Assembly: GCF_020536995.1 (NCBI RefSeq)
Contig: NC_068367.1
Coordinates: 66,123,993-66,187,992, forward strand
Source of the DNA: Dreissena polymorpha
Lineage: Eukaryota > Mollusca > Bivalvia > Myida > Dreissenidae
DNA length: 64,000 bases
Direction: 5' to 3'
The position numbers and the translations under genes are program-made. Below are positions 36,060 through 51,000 of this stretch, in pieces. The stretch's first letter is position 1. Each line of letters begins with the position of its first letter. Under the pieces are notes generated by a model. It was not told the DNA's origin. It made no database searches and saw only the letters and a list, made by a program, of their open reading frames with translations.

Positions 36060-39000
36060 CTGTAAGCAACAGCAAACACTGCAGGGTTGTATTCCACAAA
36101 TGTCATATTCAAATTAAGAATTCATGTTGTTGCTCTGTGTATTGTTGTAACAAGAGTAATTATGTCATTGTTAAATTGAGTTAAGGTTAATAAATATATG
36201 TACACTACACAATTTCCAATGATAAACTGTAGAATTTATCACATTAAATGCAATTTCAATACTAAACTCAGCCACACTATAATGACTGAACCTTTTGCAC
36301 TCATTGGGGACAAATATAGCAATATTTGGCATTAAGGATAAAAATCTTCATAGAATGGAAATAAAAAGCTTGGGATAAGATCAGTTTCAGATGGGCCTAT
36401 ATTATTGAGATTGTCTTCAGGGGATGATAAAGTGTCCCCTATGGGAGGAATCAAACTATTTTAGTCATTCATGTTTCTTTTTCTTTCTGCATAGTTGCAA
36501 TAAATTTAATTGGTTCATGGGTAGCGGTTTCTGATATTCTTGGGTAAGGTAATGTTCGACAAGCTCTCTATCTAAGCTGGCAATAACAGTGTTCCATGGC
36601 AAATATTCCAATTTTAATCATTTAATGTTTATGTTTAGTTTTCTATTATAAAATATTTGTATATAAACAATCATGTCTCTCTTGATAGTTTGTGGAGTTT
36701 CATTATTATTTGCCATAGGGCTTGTTTTGGCTGAATTATGGCCTTTGCCTTATTGTCCACTGTAGAATATATGATGGATTGTTTTGGCAAAACATGTGTT
36801 GCGGGGGCATCAATGTCTTAGATAACATTTCTAGCTTAAAAAAAAAGCAAAACATACCAGAAAACTGTAAGTTTCTAATGCAAAGCACATCAAAGTATTG
36901 AATGGATTCAAAATGAAACTTCTTGTATTGATAAAAGGGATTGAATGTCACACTGAATGACAGATTAGTTACTAAATGCCTCTCTTCAGGTGCATAAAAA
37001 CAGCAATAGATGTAAACAGATGCCTTCCATTATGACCTTGACATGTACATGAACACACCTAAACTTGACCTTTACTCACCTTTCTGTCTGGTTCCGGCTG
37101 GAAGGTCTTGACCTCTGACCTTGTCCTTTCCAGTTGACTAGGGTATTGCACTTTGCCAATTTCTGGTAAAAGAAATATTCGTGGTCACTAGTATAGCGAG
37201 CTCCCTGTGGGGTGGTTAGAAAAAGCAGAGATTATAGGAGGTTAGGTTAGCACTGTAAGGTAGGAATACATGAATAGTGTATATATAAAATGCAAAAAGG
37301 GCTTGCACATGCAATTCTAGCAAATAGGTAATGATCTAAGTTACTTTATATTAGGACATTGTTGTTGACGTACGGTAGTCAGATTTTGTTTGGGAACTAA
37401 ATTAGTCTGGTACGAAATTGTTTTGGTGACTGTCATTGATATTGCATTTATATTACAAGAAACAATTCTACTATAGTCACAATAAAGCAGATCAATAATA
37501 AGGCCGCTTTTTCAAATTGGTTTATTGATGATTTTTGTATGGGTGTGGAGAACATTGGTGTGTTAGGAGTTTTTAAAAAAATAAAACTTTTTCAAATACA
37601 ATTTTAGTGACTGAATTGAATTCAAAAACCTATTCCATGTGATAAAAATGCTAAGAGCACTTTCAGTAAACTTTATTAGCATAGAGAATTTAGTAAATAT
37701 TAATTAATGATCTGACAAACTTTTCTGTTCATTCTCAATAAGAAAAATGACATTGAATATTTAAAAAAAAATGGTGTTATCAGGTTTCCATTTATTACAC
37801 CTGATGGCAATTTTACATCTCTTTAATGCAGTGAAAACAATTGTCAAAAATATGATATTTGATATATTAAAAATGAGTGGCCTTTTTTTTTTTACAGTTT
37901 GGCCATGTTTGAGCGTTTTTTTTAAATATAACTTCAGACCATTTAAGCTTGGGGCTGTTTCAACTGTAATCCTGTTGTGACTTATATTGCGTATGTACGT
38001 ATTTATTGCCAGAACTTTGTGTTTTGCAAAATGGACAAGAACAACAAACTCACGTTTGCAGTAAAGAGTGGTGGCTCAAAAAGGGTTAAACACATGTATA
38101 AGTTTGTTTTTTATCATTTTTTTTTAACAAACATGTTTTTGGACAAGAGAGTTTCGAACACGTAAAAGTCAATTTTTTAAATTTCAATCTTCTGTTGACA
38201 AGAAGAAATATCTACATTCTATAAATGTCCACGCCCCTAATATACATTATTTCTAAATTTGGAAACCACATTCAATATGCAAACATAAAATTTTAACACA
38301 TATATAAAAGGCTCTTCAGAACTAGCATAATCTATCAGAGTTACACTATACATGTATATATTTACACATACAAAAGCTGTATTGGAATACACATTCAAAC
38401 AAGATTGGAATGAAAAGTAGAGCACACAAAACATCTCTCTAAACTACACTGCATGTAGACATACATGAACATAGAGGTAGATCATGCAGTAATTTATTAA
38501 TCAATGCTAAACATGCACTAATAATATGGAAAAAGAAAATGATGAACAAGCGTGAAATCAGTATCAAATTACACGTTAAGGTAATTAAACATTTGATTGA
38601 GGTTATAGGGAAAACATTTTTGTAAACAAAATATTAATGCTTGTTATGGAAAAATAATGCAAAAAACAAAGGAAAAAGTAAATTTAATCTGCACAATTTT
38701 ACAGAACAAACTGCAGGAAAGGCTTTAAGCCCACAGTACAAAAAATGCACATATGAAGTATCATTTGTACATGCTGTAATTAAACTAATCTTAAGTCTGC
38801 TCTTCCTATATTACTATTATGACTTGAGGGTGTCGACAATGCATTAGAAGTTACATGTTACTCATACTATGGTCAACTCATGGACCAATGAAAGTTAGAG
38901 GCATTTGTATGTATGTTCCCAGCTACTGTCATTAAACTAAATTTGAACATAATACAATCTTGCATTCATAGCAAAGTATTCGATTCATGTTTTATAACAA

Positions 39001-42000
39001 AAGTAGAACATAAACATAAAATCTGGCATATCAACAAAGTATAATTCCCCTTTTGTCTAATATTCCCCACCTGAAAGGACCTGCCAGCTTACCACTAAAG
39101 GTGATCAAAACACTGAAGTTTATTAATTTTTAATGAGATACCTGCTGTTTACCTACACAATGCTCTCATAGTGCTATAAGATTTCAGCAACTGTTATTTT
39201 AATTTTCAGCAATAAGCTCATCTCATGAATACAATGTCTCCAGATCTTAGACAGCATTACCATGCCATTCATGGCTTCATTTCCCTTCATTTTTTGTGAA
39301 AGGAAAAGACCAATACTATTTAGAGGAATAATAAATTAACAAAAATGAGACAAGGGAAGAAATTTGACATGGTAAATTTGATATCAGTGGAAATTTGCAT
39401 GATTTACATGAAATTCTTAGCAAGAGAGAGCATTTATTCAGGCCCTGCTCATGAAGGAAAAACAAAGCCCTGGGGTGATGATATAATGTGGTACTACACT
39501 GTACACTGGAGCTACTGTTACATTCACACCATCCCCCAAGCACACTTGAATTAGAGCCACCCCTACCCCCCTTGGTTGCCGTGGTAACATACCTGTCTCT
39601 CCAGCATGATCCTCTCATACTCCTCCCTCTACCCCCCGACCCCCTGGTTGCCGTGGTAACATATCATCTCTCCTGCTCCTGTATAATCCTCTCATACTCC
39701 TCCCCTACCCCATCCCCTGGTTGCCGTGGAAACATACCTGTCACTCCTGCTCCTGTATGATCCTTTCATACTCCTCCCCCTACCCCCACCCCCTGGTTGC
39801 CGTGGAAACATACCTGTCTCTCCTGCTCCTGTATGATCCTCTCATACTCCTCTCCCTACCCAACCCCCTGGTTGCCGTGGTAACACACCTGTCTCTCCTG
39901 CTCCTGTATGATCCTCTCATACTCCTCCCCCTACTCCACCCCCTGGTTGCCATGGTAACATACTTGTCTCTCCTGCTCCTGTATGATCCTCTCATACCCC
40001 TCCCTCTACCCCATCCCCTGGTTGCCGTGGTAACATACCTGTCTCTCCTGCTCCTGTATGATCCTCTCATACTCCTCCCCCTTCCCCACCCCCTGGTTGC
40101 CGTGGTAACATACCTGTCTCTCCTGCTTCTGTATGATCCTCTCATACTCCTTCCCCTACCCCACCCCCTGGTTGCCGTGGTAACATACCTGTCTCTCCTG
40201 CTCCTGTATGATCCTCTCATACTCCTCTCCTACCCCACCCCCTGGTTGCCGTGGTAACATACCTGTCTCTCCTGCTCCTGTATAATCCTCTCATACTCCT
40301 CCCCCTACCCCACCCCCTGGTTGCCGTGGTAACATACCTGTCTCTCCTGCTCCTGTATGATCCTCTCATACTCCTCCCCCTACCCCACCCCCTGGTTGCC
40401 GTGGTAACATACCTGTCTCTCCTGCTCCTGTATGATCCTCTCATACTCCTCTCCTACCCCACCCCCTGGTTGCCGTGGTAACATACCTGTCTCTCCTGCT
40501 CCTGTATAATCCTCTCATACTCCTCCCCCTACCCCACCCCCTGGTTGCCGTGGTAACATACCTGTCTCTCCTGCTCCTGTATGATCATCTCATACTCTTC
40601 CCCCTACCCCACCCCCTGGTTGCCGTGGTAACATACCTGTCTCTCCTGCTCCTGTATGATCCTCTCATACTCCTCCCCCTACCCCACCCCCTGGTTGCAG
40701 TGGTAACATACCTGTCTCTCCTGCTCCTGTATGATCCTCTCATACTCCTCCTCCCGCTCCTCCTGTGGGTACTGGCCCTGGCGCTCCTGGTGGCGGCGCT
40801 GGTGGTCGGCTCGCAACTGCTGAATACGCTCAGCACGATTCACAGGCTGGTCTAGAAGGTACGTAAAGAGTACTTAGTGAGTGGTGAATACCAACATTCA
40901 CAGTTAATTGTAAAGATTTATTCAAAGGCAAACTTATTGAAATCAAGTCTGCAATACCTTATAAGGACAACCAATACGTCATCATCTGACTTTTTGCTGA
41001 ATTGTCTTTGATACATTTATGTTTATACTACAGACATTAAAAGCAAACTGCCAGTCTTTACTATTACTGTATATACAGACCAGTAACACATACACATACT
41101 CATAAGACAAATTGTTGCTCATTCCAAACAAAATACACTATTAAAAACCTTCAAGGATTGCATCAATTTTGCCCCTTTCTCCCGACCTGTCCCTATCTAT
41201 GTTCACACCTGAATGAATGGGGGAGGAGTGTCCCAGGCTGTGGGGGTCAGGGGATGCATGGTATAATTGCGCAATCATGCCCCGCCCATCTCTGTCATAC
41301 TGCTGCTGTTCTTGATGGTAAATCTCCTGCGCCCTGTAATCAATACAGCAACCATTCCATAATGAGTCTGAGTGCATTAAAAATATGTAACTGTTTACTT
41401 CTAAGTAAAATTGGTGTATCAGTACAAAGTTTGACTGAGAAATAATACGAGGATACATGTGATTCAACAATAAAAATTAACAGATGAATACTCAAAACAG
41501 TTATCATAGTATGTATATAAATCTAAGAATTCATGTGTTAATATCACTACAAAAAACACAGTATATACCAAGCATGAAGAATTGATACAAAGCCTAATAC
41601 AGATCACAAATCATCCTATCTGATAATTTAGTATACGGAGGTCTAAAACATATCATGTATTTATGGACCATCTGACACAAATTAGGTAGGGAAGGCAAAC
41701 ATGGTTTGATTTATAATTTATTTTGTGAAAAAAAAATCTGTTCCACTAGGTAGGCTCAGTTTGCTGAAACAGAGTACTTTTTCCTTGGACCTTATCAATG
41801 TTTCATTTACAAATTCAATGAAACCATGCCACTACCTGCCTGTTACCATTAAGTTGGTCATTTCCTGATCAAATTCAAGCACACCTGGTAGACAACTGCC
41901 CCATCTCACCTGTCATGTTGTGCCTGCGCCTCTCGCCACCTCTGCTCTTCATACTCCATATGTTCCCGATGGGTGACCTCCGTGCGAGGCCCGGTGACCT

Positions 42001-45000
42001 CCGTGCGGGGCCCAGACAGGACAGGCGCAGACAGCCCCGTACTGTGAGGGGCAGGGGGCCTGTGGACCCCTAGCTGCAGCTTGCCCTTACCAACCTCATC
42101 CACAGGGGTCTTAGACCTGGCCTTGCCTCCTCCAAACCTGTTAGATAGCATTTAGTATAGAAATTGAGTTAGATTCAGTTCTTTACTACAAAATTACTAT
42201 ACAGCTATTATGACTTGGGGTGTAAAAACAAAATTAGTGTTGTAAAACTACTCATGAAGGCAAAATCAAAGCAGTAACCAGGACACAGCAAAGTAAAATT
42301 AAGTTCAAGTAAATTTTTGTCATTATCATTTCATTACTTATCAATCAATGAAGAACTCTGTGTAGAACAGATGATCTGCTGTTTAAAATTTCAGCTAACA
42401 TGGTCATGATTTAAAATCTAAATCATTGTTCATTGACTAATGTGTATTGTCTTTCTAAAAGCACAAAACATTTTTGATTATGACTTAGTCATAATGTGGA
42501 CATTCAGTCACATCACCACTTACATCTGTCAGTGAGTATCATTACTTTGTGATGATAACGTTGTTGAAAATGTGTTTTTTTTAATATTTGTTTTGTGAGA
42601 AAAATTAATACTCACTATGTTTCATCACTTACTTGAACAAGCCTTTGAGGAATCCGCCTGATTTCTTTGTTTCCTTGTTCTTCCTTCCTTTTTCTTTCCA
42701 TCCTCACCGAAAACGTTATCACTAACGGATGACCTTGCAGAATTTGTGGGGTCAAAGCCTGCTGACCCACCCTCACTGCCTTCCTCCTCCACTGGAAAGG
42801 TCAAGGTCAACAAAAGGTCAAAGATCGGAAAGGCCAATGATTGGAAAAGAAATCCCCCAAATTGTGTTTTTGTATTAGTTCTTTCCAGCACACACTGCAC
42901 ATCATGACCACCCCTAGTCCAAACTAGGAAACAAGGACATAATGTTTTGTTGCTATTTTAAGAACATACATATTAAGCAGGGGAAACTAGACTTCAAGAA
43001 TGCGTAATATGTCAATGTCTGCTTAACACTGCCTTGACAATTACCTTTATTTAAAGATCATAAAATCATGTTAGGTTTTCTGCACTTTGCGCTTCATTCT
43101 TATAATATCCAGAATAGGATATAAATATTCATTTCCCTGGCTAACTGCTATGTTGTGGGTCCAAATATCGTCACACATATGATTAATGTGTAGCAGTCTT
43201 AATGCAATATGAATATTCTAAGAGAAATATATATCAAATATACTACAAGAATAAAATGGGTGGAAAAAAGAAACAAGAGGGCAGTGGTGGCTCTGGTTGC
43301 TCACCTGAGAGATACTAATGTTAAGCAAGGGCTGTTTACATTATTTTTCATTTCACAGATATATAAAAACATGTATCATAAGTAGTTTTGTGTGTGTGTG
43401 TGTATGTTTTTGGAAATAGACATTATCCCTTGCAACAAAGCTATATTTTAAATAAAAGTAATATAAGGACAGTAATTTAATAATGAGTATAATCAGCAAA
43501 AAATTGAATTATGTTTTTCCACAAAGTGTTGTTTATCTTTGAATTCATGAGATAAAGCATCTCCGCATCTTTGGATGTTTTACGGGATTACTAGTTACAA
43601 CTTGTTTTTGCAAGAAAAACTTAACATACCGAAAACAACTGTATTTTTCAATAGATTGAGTGTTTGTGAAAGAATTTTTGCATAATTAAATACAATATGA
43701 TGCATTGTTTTCATATATCAAAGTCAGTAATAAAGAAGTAAAAGAGTATGAGAATATCTACCGGTACTAAAAATTCAACATTTATCTTCTTTAAAGGTAC
43801 CAAACATCTGACACTACATATGTGCGCATATGTGCATATGCATAAAGGTTTTGTTTAAAATAAAGACAGTAAAATATTAATGTTTAATAAGATTTTACTA
43901 AGAAACATTCTACTGTAATTCTTTCTGTTAATCTAGAATCTAGAGGTACACAGCTAATATGTGGTACAGGTTTGTCCCCAACACCTTTATTGAAGTGCTA
44001 GAAGGGCTCTCCTGGGACCATTCAAAATAGATATGGACAATCTGGGCTTAAATTCTAATCATGTGTGTGTGAGTTAATTCATGACAAATACTTTCTCAAT
44101 AATTTAAATATCATTTGTTTATTAATTTAATTGAATATTTTATATTTCACATTCTTAAGCAAGAGGGCCATGGTGGCCCTGGACGCTCAGCTGAGTACTA
44201 TTTACGTTAAACTTGAGTGTTTTATTATAGCCATAAAAAAAGTGTTCTGCCCAAGTTTCATGAAGATTGGCCTATAAATTTGACTTGTAGTGTTAACAAG
44301 GTTACACTATAGCCATTTAAAGAAAACTGCAAGGCATCCTGGTGCAACCATTTTAAAACTAATTTAAGATATCTTAAGAACAAATGAAAATTATGTTCCT
44401 ACAAAGTTTCATAAAGATTGGACTTATATTGTGATTTCTACAGTGTTAACAAGGTTTTACTATCATTGCTACTTTAGCCATATAAAAAAAACTGCCCTGT
44501 CCATGGCTGCCATGCTTTTAAACGGACAATATCTATTTTCTTAACCCAGCCGATTTATATTAAAAACAAATGTTCTCACCAAGTTTCATGAAGATTGGAT
44601 TAAAAATAAGACTTCTGGAGTGTTAACAAAGTTTATAAAGCCATATAAGGAAAACTGGCCCGCCCTCTGGCCGTCATGTTTTTCAACGAACTGGAACCAA
44701 TTTTGGCCGCAGCCAAGATATTATTGGGACAACTGTTCTGACCAAGTTTCATGAAGATTAGACAATACATGTGGCCTATAGAATGGTAACATGTTCAACG
44801 GACAAGGGGCAAACACAAAAGCTCACCATGAGCACATTGTTCTTAGGTGAGCTAAAAAAGCAACAGTATATAGATAAGGTTATGTTTCCAATTTGATGTT
44901 GTTTGTTTGACAAAAACAGGTATGTGCAAAATTCACAAAAAAATAATGTTGAAAATGGATTTTCGTAACATCAATACTAATTTCACTTATAAAGACTATG

Positions 45001-48000
45001 TTTGTGTGTTTTGAAGTTCATAAGATTCTTCCATGCCTGTGGCTACATTATGTGAGGACCTGGAGTATGACACAGCTTTCCTACTTAATTGGCTTACTGA
45101 ACTGACGTCAGTTGGAACCAACTTTGAATTAAAGCAATTTGAAGCTGTTTAGTTTTTACTCAAAGATATTTAATTTTGGTGTGGTCTTTAGATGTCAGGG
45201 GGAAATCGGTGAACCAGGGGGAAATCCCCCCTCTCCGGTATGGTGACAACCAACCAAACTCACATGTGTCGCAAAAGGAATTAACACGGCGGGACGCCAG
45301 TGTACATACCACTGCGCCAACCAGACAGCTACTTATACAGGATATGTCATGGAACAGCTCCTTTTTATCTTAAATCCTATGCAAAATATAATCTACATTA
45401 TGAAATTCTGAGGCTGTTGCAAGCTTAACATCAACATATGTCATGTCTTCAAATGGGCAAGCAATACACAGCCTATTGTGACCAAAAGTTAACAATCATA
45501 AATTAACCCAACAATCACAGTCTGTGACTATTAAATTCATTGACTTATGGTGAAAATTTAAACTTGTATCCAGCAGGTACTACTACCAAATTTGCCCAAG
45601 ATTGCTAAGATCATACATGTACATAAAACATTATATGGAAGGCTCTCATGTTTCATTAATTATCAATTCATGATTATGTCACAATGCCATAATTTGACAT
45701 TCCATGACGTTATAACAAAGATATGGCATACTTTTATCAACCATACACATTATATGCATACAGTCCTTCCTCATTTTTAAACAAATATTCAGTAACATCA
45801 AAACAACAACAAACATTCAGTTAATACAACATTAAACAAATCAATCAGATTTTAAAAATCAACATGCTTCACTGGTGGTACAGGCCAACAAACACCATCG
45901 AGATTAATTCAGAAGGACTAATGGCATTCCAAAACTGGTGTGCTGTAAAATTAAATAACAAACATAACAACACAACTGAAATAACTAAAACAGAATGTAA
46001 GAAACTGGTTGTTATAAAGAACCATCATGCTTAACAAAGTCAGAAATGAAGACTGAGAAACTAGGTGTCTTGCCTTGAGGGCTACACTGAATGTGCAAGC
46101 AAGTATTGAAATAAATGTTTACAGAACTAAAAGGCCAAATAAATAATTAGTCCCGTTTCCTGCTAACAAAGGGCTGTTAATATATGCTCTTATTACAAAA
46201 AGCAAAATTGAGCACTAATTTTGATTAATTGCATGATGTTTTTGTTTTGTTTTGCTGAACTTTTGAAATTTAAATTTCATTGTTAATTGGTAGTTATAAT
46301 TAAATGAGACCAGTTCATGAAACTCACATATAATGTAAACATGTAAAATGTTTGTGTTTACTGTGAATTATCATTGTAAGGTCGTGATGACGCAAGGTCA
46401 TATGTCCTGGAAATTGTGCTGAAATTAGACTGTAAGCAGAATCCGAAAGAATCAAGGCAGACAATCCAGCTACCTGTCAGATAAAATTGGTCCTTTTGAA
46501 ATTTTGGTGGCCACGGTCAAACTGACCAAATTTTAGTGTCAAACAATAACGTGCCCTAGTTAAATGTCCCCCCTTTTTTGATTGCAAATAGTATGGCATG
46601 TAAGGGCATGATACAAGGAATGGAACTTTTTATTTGGCTGAAGTACTCATTACACCAAAATGAAATGTTACCAGAACAAAAGAACAGAGGTTGCAATGCA
46701 GTGGAAAGATTATTGTAATTTCATATCAAATTTGTGTAGTTTATACCTATTGATTCATTAATAAACAATGCCTTAATTCACTGTCTTCAATATAACAAAA
46801 CAAGTTTTATCAGATAGAGGATAGCAAATGAGCCATTTGGAACATGCTCTGAGATAAAAGCGTGAAATGTGTAAGGGATCTTGCCAGATTAGCCTATGCA
46901 GACTGCACATGATAATCAGGGAGAACACTTTCAGCTTTAAGGAAGTTTTCATTTAAAATAACTCTTCTAAGCAAAAAACCAGTTAAGGTGGAAAGTGTCA
47001 TCCCAAATTAACCTGTGAGGACTGCACACTTGCATTGAGCCTGTTTTTCAAAGAGACCGGCTCAGTTTATCTGTTTAACAATTTTTCTATCAGATATACA
47101 CGTAGTAGGCTCGTTCTAATTTTTGCACATCAAAATGAACATGTGTTAACATAATGGCCTTAACACTGCATGGCAATCAAGACTAGAGAGAACTGAACAG
47201 AGAAACTAATAGTACCTTCAGTGAGATGGAATATATAGTCAAGCGACTTGCAAATATCAGACGGTACATGATGTACTGACGAGACGGAACATGCGATATT
47301 ACCCGAGCGACTGCGCTGTAACCCTGGGGTATCCCTGGCAACTAGATCACCCGCTGAGGGAGGAGATATAGGAAGATGAATGATTAGGAATACTTTAATA
47401 AAATTCTACGTTTAGTCTAATACTTTTTTTTTTTGTAATTTGTTTCGTTTAAGAATTGCAAAATGTGTTATTCACTTATTGTTCATGTCTAAGAATTGCT
47501 ATGGTGTCATTTTCTTACATCTGTCCGACATGTACATTCTTATCAAGATGATTTTTCCAATATTTTTTTTCATAAAAGCAAACACTGAAAGCAGTTCACA
47601 GGCCTAAGTACATGTAACAACAAAGATCAACTTCACATGGATAGCAACTGATTAAAAAAAAAATTATATGGGCAAAAACTATTCACAGTATTGGAGATCT
47701 GGCTGAATTAGATTTTGAGGCCAATGAGCAGTTTTTGCCTGTCAAAGACATCAAGTATACAGTTTATAATCTGATTAAATATTTTTAAGCTAAAGCAAAC
47801 ATGTATTGCTACACAATGACTACACAAAAGTAACACATATCTGAAATCTGAAATTGTGTGGACAAAAACAAAGGGAATTATAAATGATAATGAAAAAATT
47901 ACAATCAAATATAAAACATTTACTGAGAACATGGTCATTCTAAAATCAAATCAAATCATATGTTTACAGTTGTTACCATATTATTTTATGATTTTAACGT

Positions 48001-51000
48001 TATTTTTGCTTCTTTAACTAAATACAAGCTGAATATTTTTATACGAAGTATCTTACATATTCTTTAGAAACTTTCCAAACTATTTTTTATGCATGCAGTA
48101 TTATCCTTTACCATACGAAACCATTTGATCCAGGGTATTAGCCAAAGCTCATCATTCTATAACGTACCGATCCAACTTATTTAAGAAATAATTAATTGCA
48201 GACATTTAATACTCTTTTATTCATTGATCCCCTTCAAAGTGTAAAAACCAAGCCTGAATGATAAACGGACCCCTACACACCACCCACACACCCACCACAC
48301 ACATTCATCCAAGCCCTCAACCTTTCACCACCCACACATCCATACTTACATGTGTCCATATCCAGCCGTGGAACCGGGTCATAGGAGCGGTCAACTGCAG
48401 CTCTGAAACTTTCGTTGCCGCCGCGCCGCCGCGCCATCCTTGGTGCCGGACTCACCCCCTCGTCTTCATCATCATCGTAACTTAGGCTCGTACTCTGGTC
48501 TTGATCCGGAGTCATTGTGGAGAGGTTTTCCAGTGAACTGAATCGCTTTAGATTTGTTGGAGGCTTAGGTCCTCGAATGTTTGCTGGAAATTTAAGGATA
48601 ATTTGTACTGGATATATTATATGTATTAGGCAGTAATTAGCCATTGTTGAGATAACAAGTTGGGAAGTTTTATCATAAAAAGTTACTTGAACATATTTGG
48701 AGTCAAAAGTAAATAAGAATTATATATTTTTAAACTGTTTACAATGTTCATTAAATTAATATATCTACTTTTATTGGTACCCTGAAAAGTGGAATACTAG
48801 ATTTCTATCTAACACAATACCCAGTAACACCCTATCTAACACCCATTGTCCACATTTTGTTAGATGCATAAGGCCACAGCAAACAAGGGTTAGTTTCTGG
48901 GAAAAACATGCATGGATTTCTCTACACATTCTGAAATTGCATAAACTTGACAAACAAGTGTCTGAGAAATATAAAGTAAATGTGGCTACAGCTGATGTTC
49001 TATAAACAACATTTGTTCACCCATATTAAATTTTCGTCTATAAGAGACTTCCTTTAAACCAAAAAAGGGGAAAGTTTTGTCCTTAATGAGGCTTTACAGT
49101 CTACCTTCCACCTAGGCTGGATTTTCTTATAGAAAAGACTTCCTTTAAAAAAAAATCTCTAAAAGAAGAAAGTGTTGTCCCTCAGATAAGCCTTAATTTT
49201 GCAGACTGCACAGGCTAATCAGGGATGTCAATTATGACTGCACAGGCTAATCAGGGATGTCAATTATGACTGCACAGGCTAATCAGGGATGTCAATTATG
49301 ACACACGCATTAAGGCTGGTTTCCCTCATACTCTCTAAAATTTCAAACCAGAAAATCTGAAAGCTGCTTTCAATAAGAAATCCGCATGTATTTCCCAATG
49401 ACAACATACACTATTCATGCTTGCTACTACCTACTCATACATAGCACTTTACAACTGCATGCAATTTGCAAGTAATATTTTGAACAACATGGACATGAAC
49501 TTGAAAATCCCCGTAAGGTAAAATCTAATATTAAAAATAAAATTAAATTTATCTTTAGAAATTGATTTGCCTATAGTTTCTTAGTATTGCTATATCATCT
49601 GTAATTTTTGTAATATCTTGGTTGAATATGGTACACGTTTAGAAACAATTTGCATTCATAATGTTTATTATGAAAAATGAAATTTATGGCTTCACCACAT
49701 TATTATACTGTTGTTTTATGAGTGAGGTTATGTGACAATGATATTTTAATTCATACAAGATAACTGACAGTGTTCAAACTTACAGCTGCTGTCTGTATAC
49801 ATACCGCTACATTTATTATGAACACATTAAATGTTATCATTGTGGATGTTTACTTTTATTGTTGATGTTTACTTTAATTCAAATAAATACATGTCAGTTT
49901 AAGTATTTCAGTCCAGGTGTTTGGATCACACCAGTGTCACCTGGTGGCTGGGAGGGATTTTTGCCTCTAAATGGAAATGGGTCTTGTGACATATGCGGCC
50001 ATATCCTGTTCACTCATGAGACCTTGAAACCTTGTGTGACTTAATAGCGGGCTAGGACTAGCTCCTTACCAGACTGCTTGAATGCGCAGGCTAGTCTGGT
50101 TTCACATGGCATAAGGCCCTTTTTTGCATTACACAGCTCATATGCCAAAAGTGATTGCAAAGAAGTCAATGCAGACATCATAAAAGCAAACATCATGCCA
50201 AAATGGGACCTATCAGAACAGTTTAGCTGCATCCGATTTCTCTGATGAAAGATCATAATGCCCACTAATGAGGGCACAAAACCTTGAGTGACTTTATAGC
50301 AGCCAGGGTCATTTCCTCACACATTCAGGCAGTTGGCCCTTGAGCTAGGACATCAGCATTATGAAGTAATACCCATTTTCATATGGCATGGGTAATATTG
50401 ATTTATTAATCAGCTGTGCATATGGTAGATTTTTTTTATAATTTAAAATACCCAAGTACAAAACACAAATCACTAAATTAAACGGCTCAGGGGCTGAAAT
50501 ACCAAGTTGTATTCAGAGGTGTACGCCAGTTTGAAATACTATAAGCAATCTCTTACATTCATGGTATGCTAGAATCTTCAACCTGTGTGTCTTCTTCCAC
50601 CAAAGAAAGCATTTATAAAAAGTGTTGTTTTTTTCATTCACTTCATGATTTAAAATAACTCAAATGCATGTTAATGACATGATAACAGTTTACAAGAGGA
50701 ATTCATTGTAACTTGTTTTTAAATGGAAAATATACCGGTGGAAAACAGAGGGTTACCTTGTGATAGTAGTTTCAAACAACAGTGATTGTGAAATTTAATA
50801 CCAAATTCAAAAAGTTATCAACACATGTGTGCGGAAATTTGTAATGGTGTCAGCAAACGAACAATGAATTATGCAGCAAAATTCCATCCCCTTAAAATTA
50901 TTAAGCAGTGTCTACATAATTAAAACAAGAACAAACACAGCACTACCACTCAAGCCACTACTGAATTACGCTTGCCAATGTCGTTCAACATACAGCGGTA

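Noticed and set aside
39780-40836. Minus-strand frames with MRGSYRSRRDRYVTTATRGW repeats
   Set aside because: Out of frame with Par-3 exon 13 (same bases, shifted by one) and crossing intact splice donors; not protein.
39488-40855. Long plus-strand frames rich in Leu/Pro (VTYLSLLLLYDPLILLPLPH repeats) that look like membrane segments
   Set aside because: They are the reverse strand of the Par-3 exon-tail minisatellite. The real coding frame is on the minus strand and only in the first unit; the repeat length changes the frame between units.
46385-46490. Possible extra Par-3 exon on the minus strand (open frame after TTTTATCTGACAG)
   Set aside because: Several competing acceptors, no convincing donor at a phase that fits, and the peptide (WIVCLDSFGFCLQSNFS) does not look like this disordered region.
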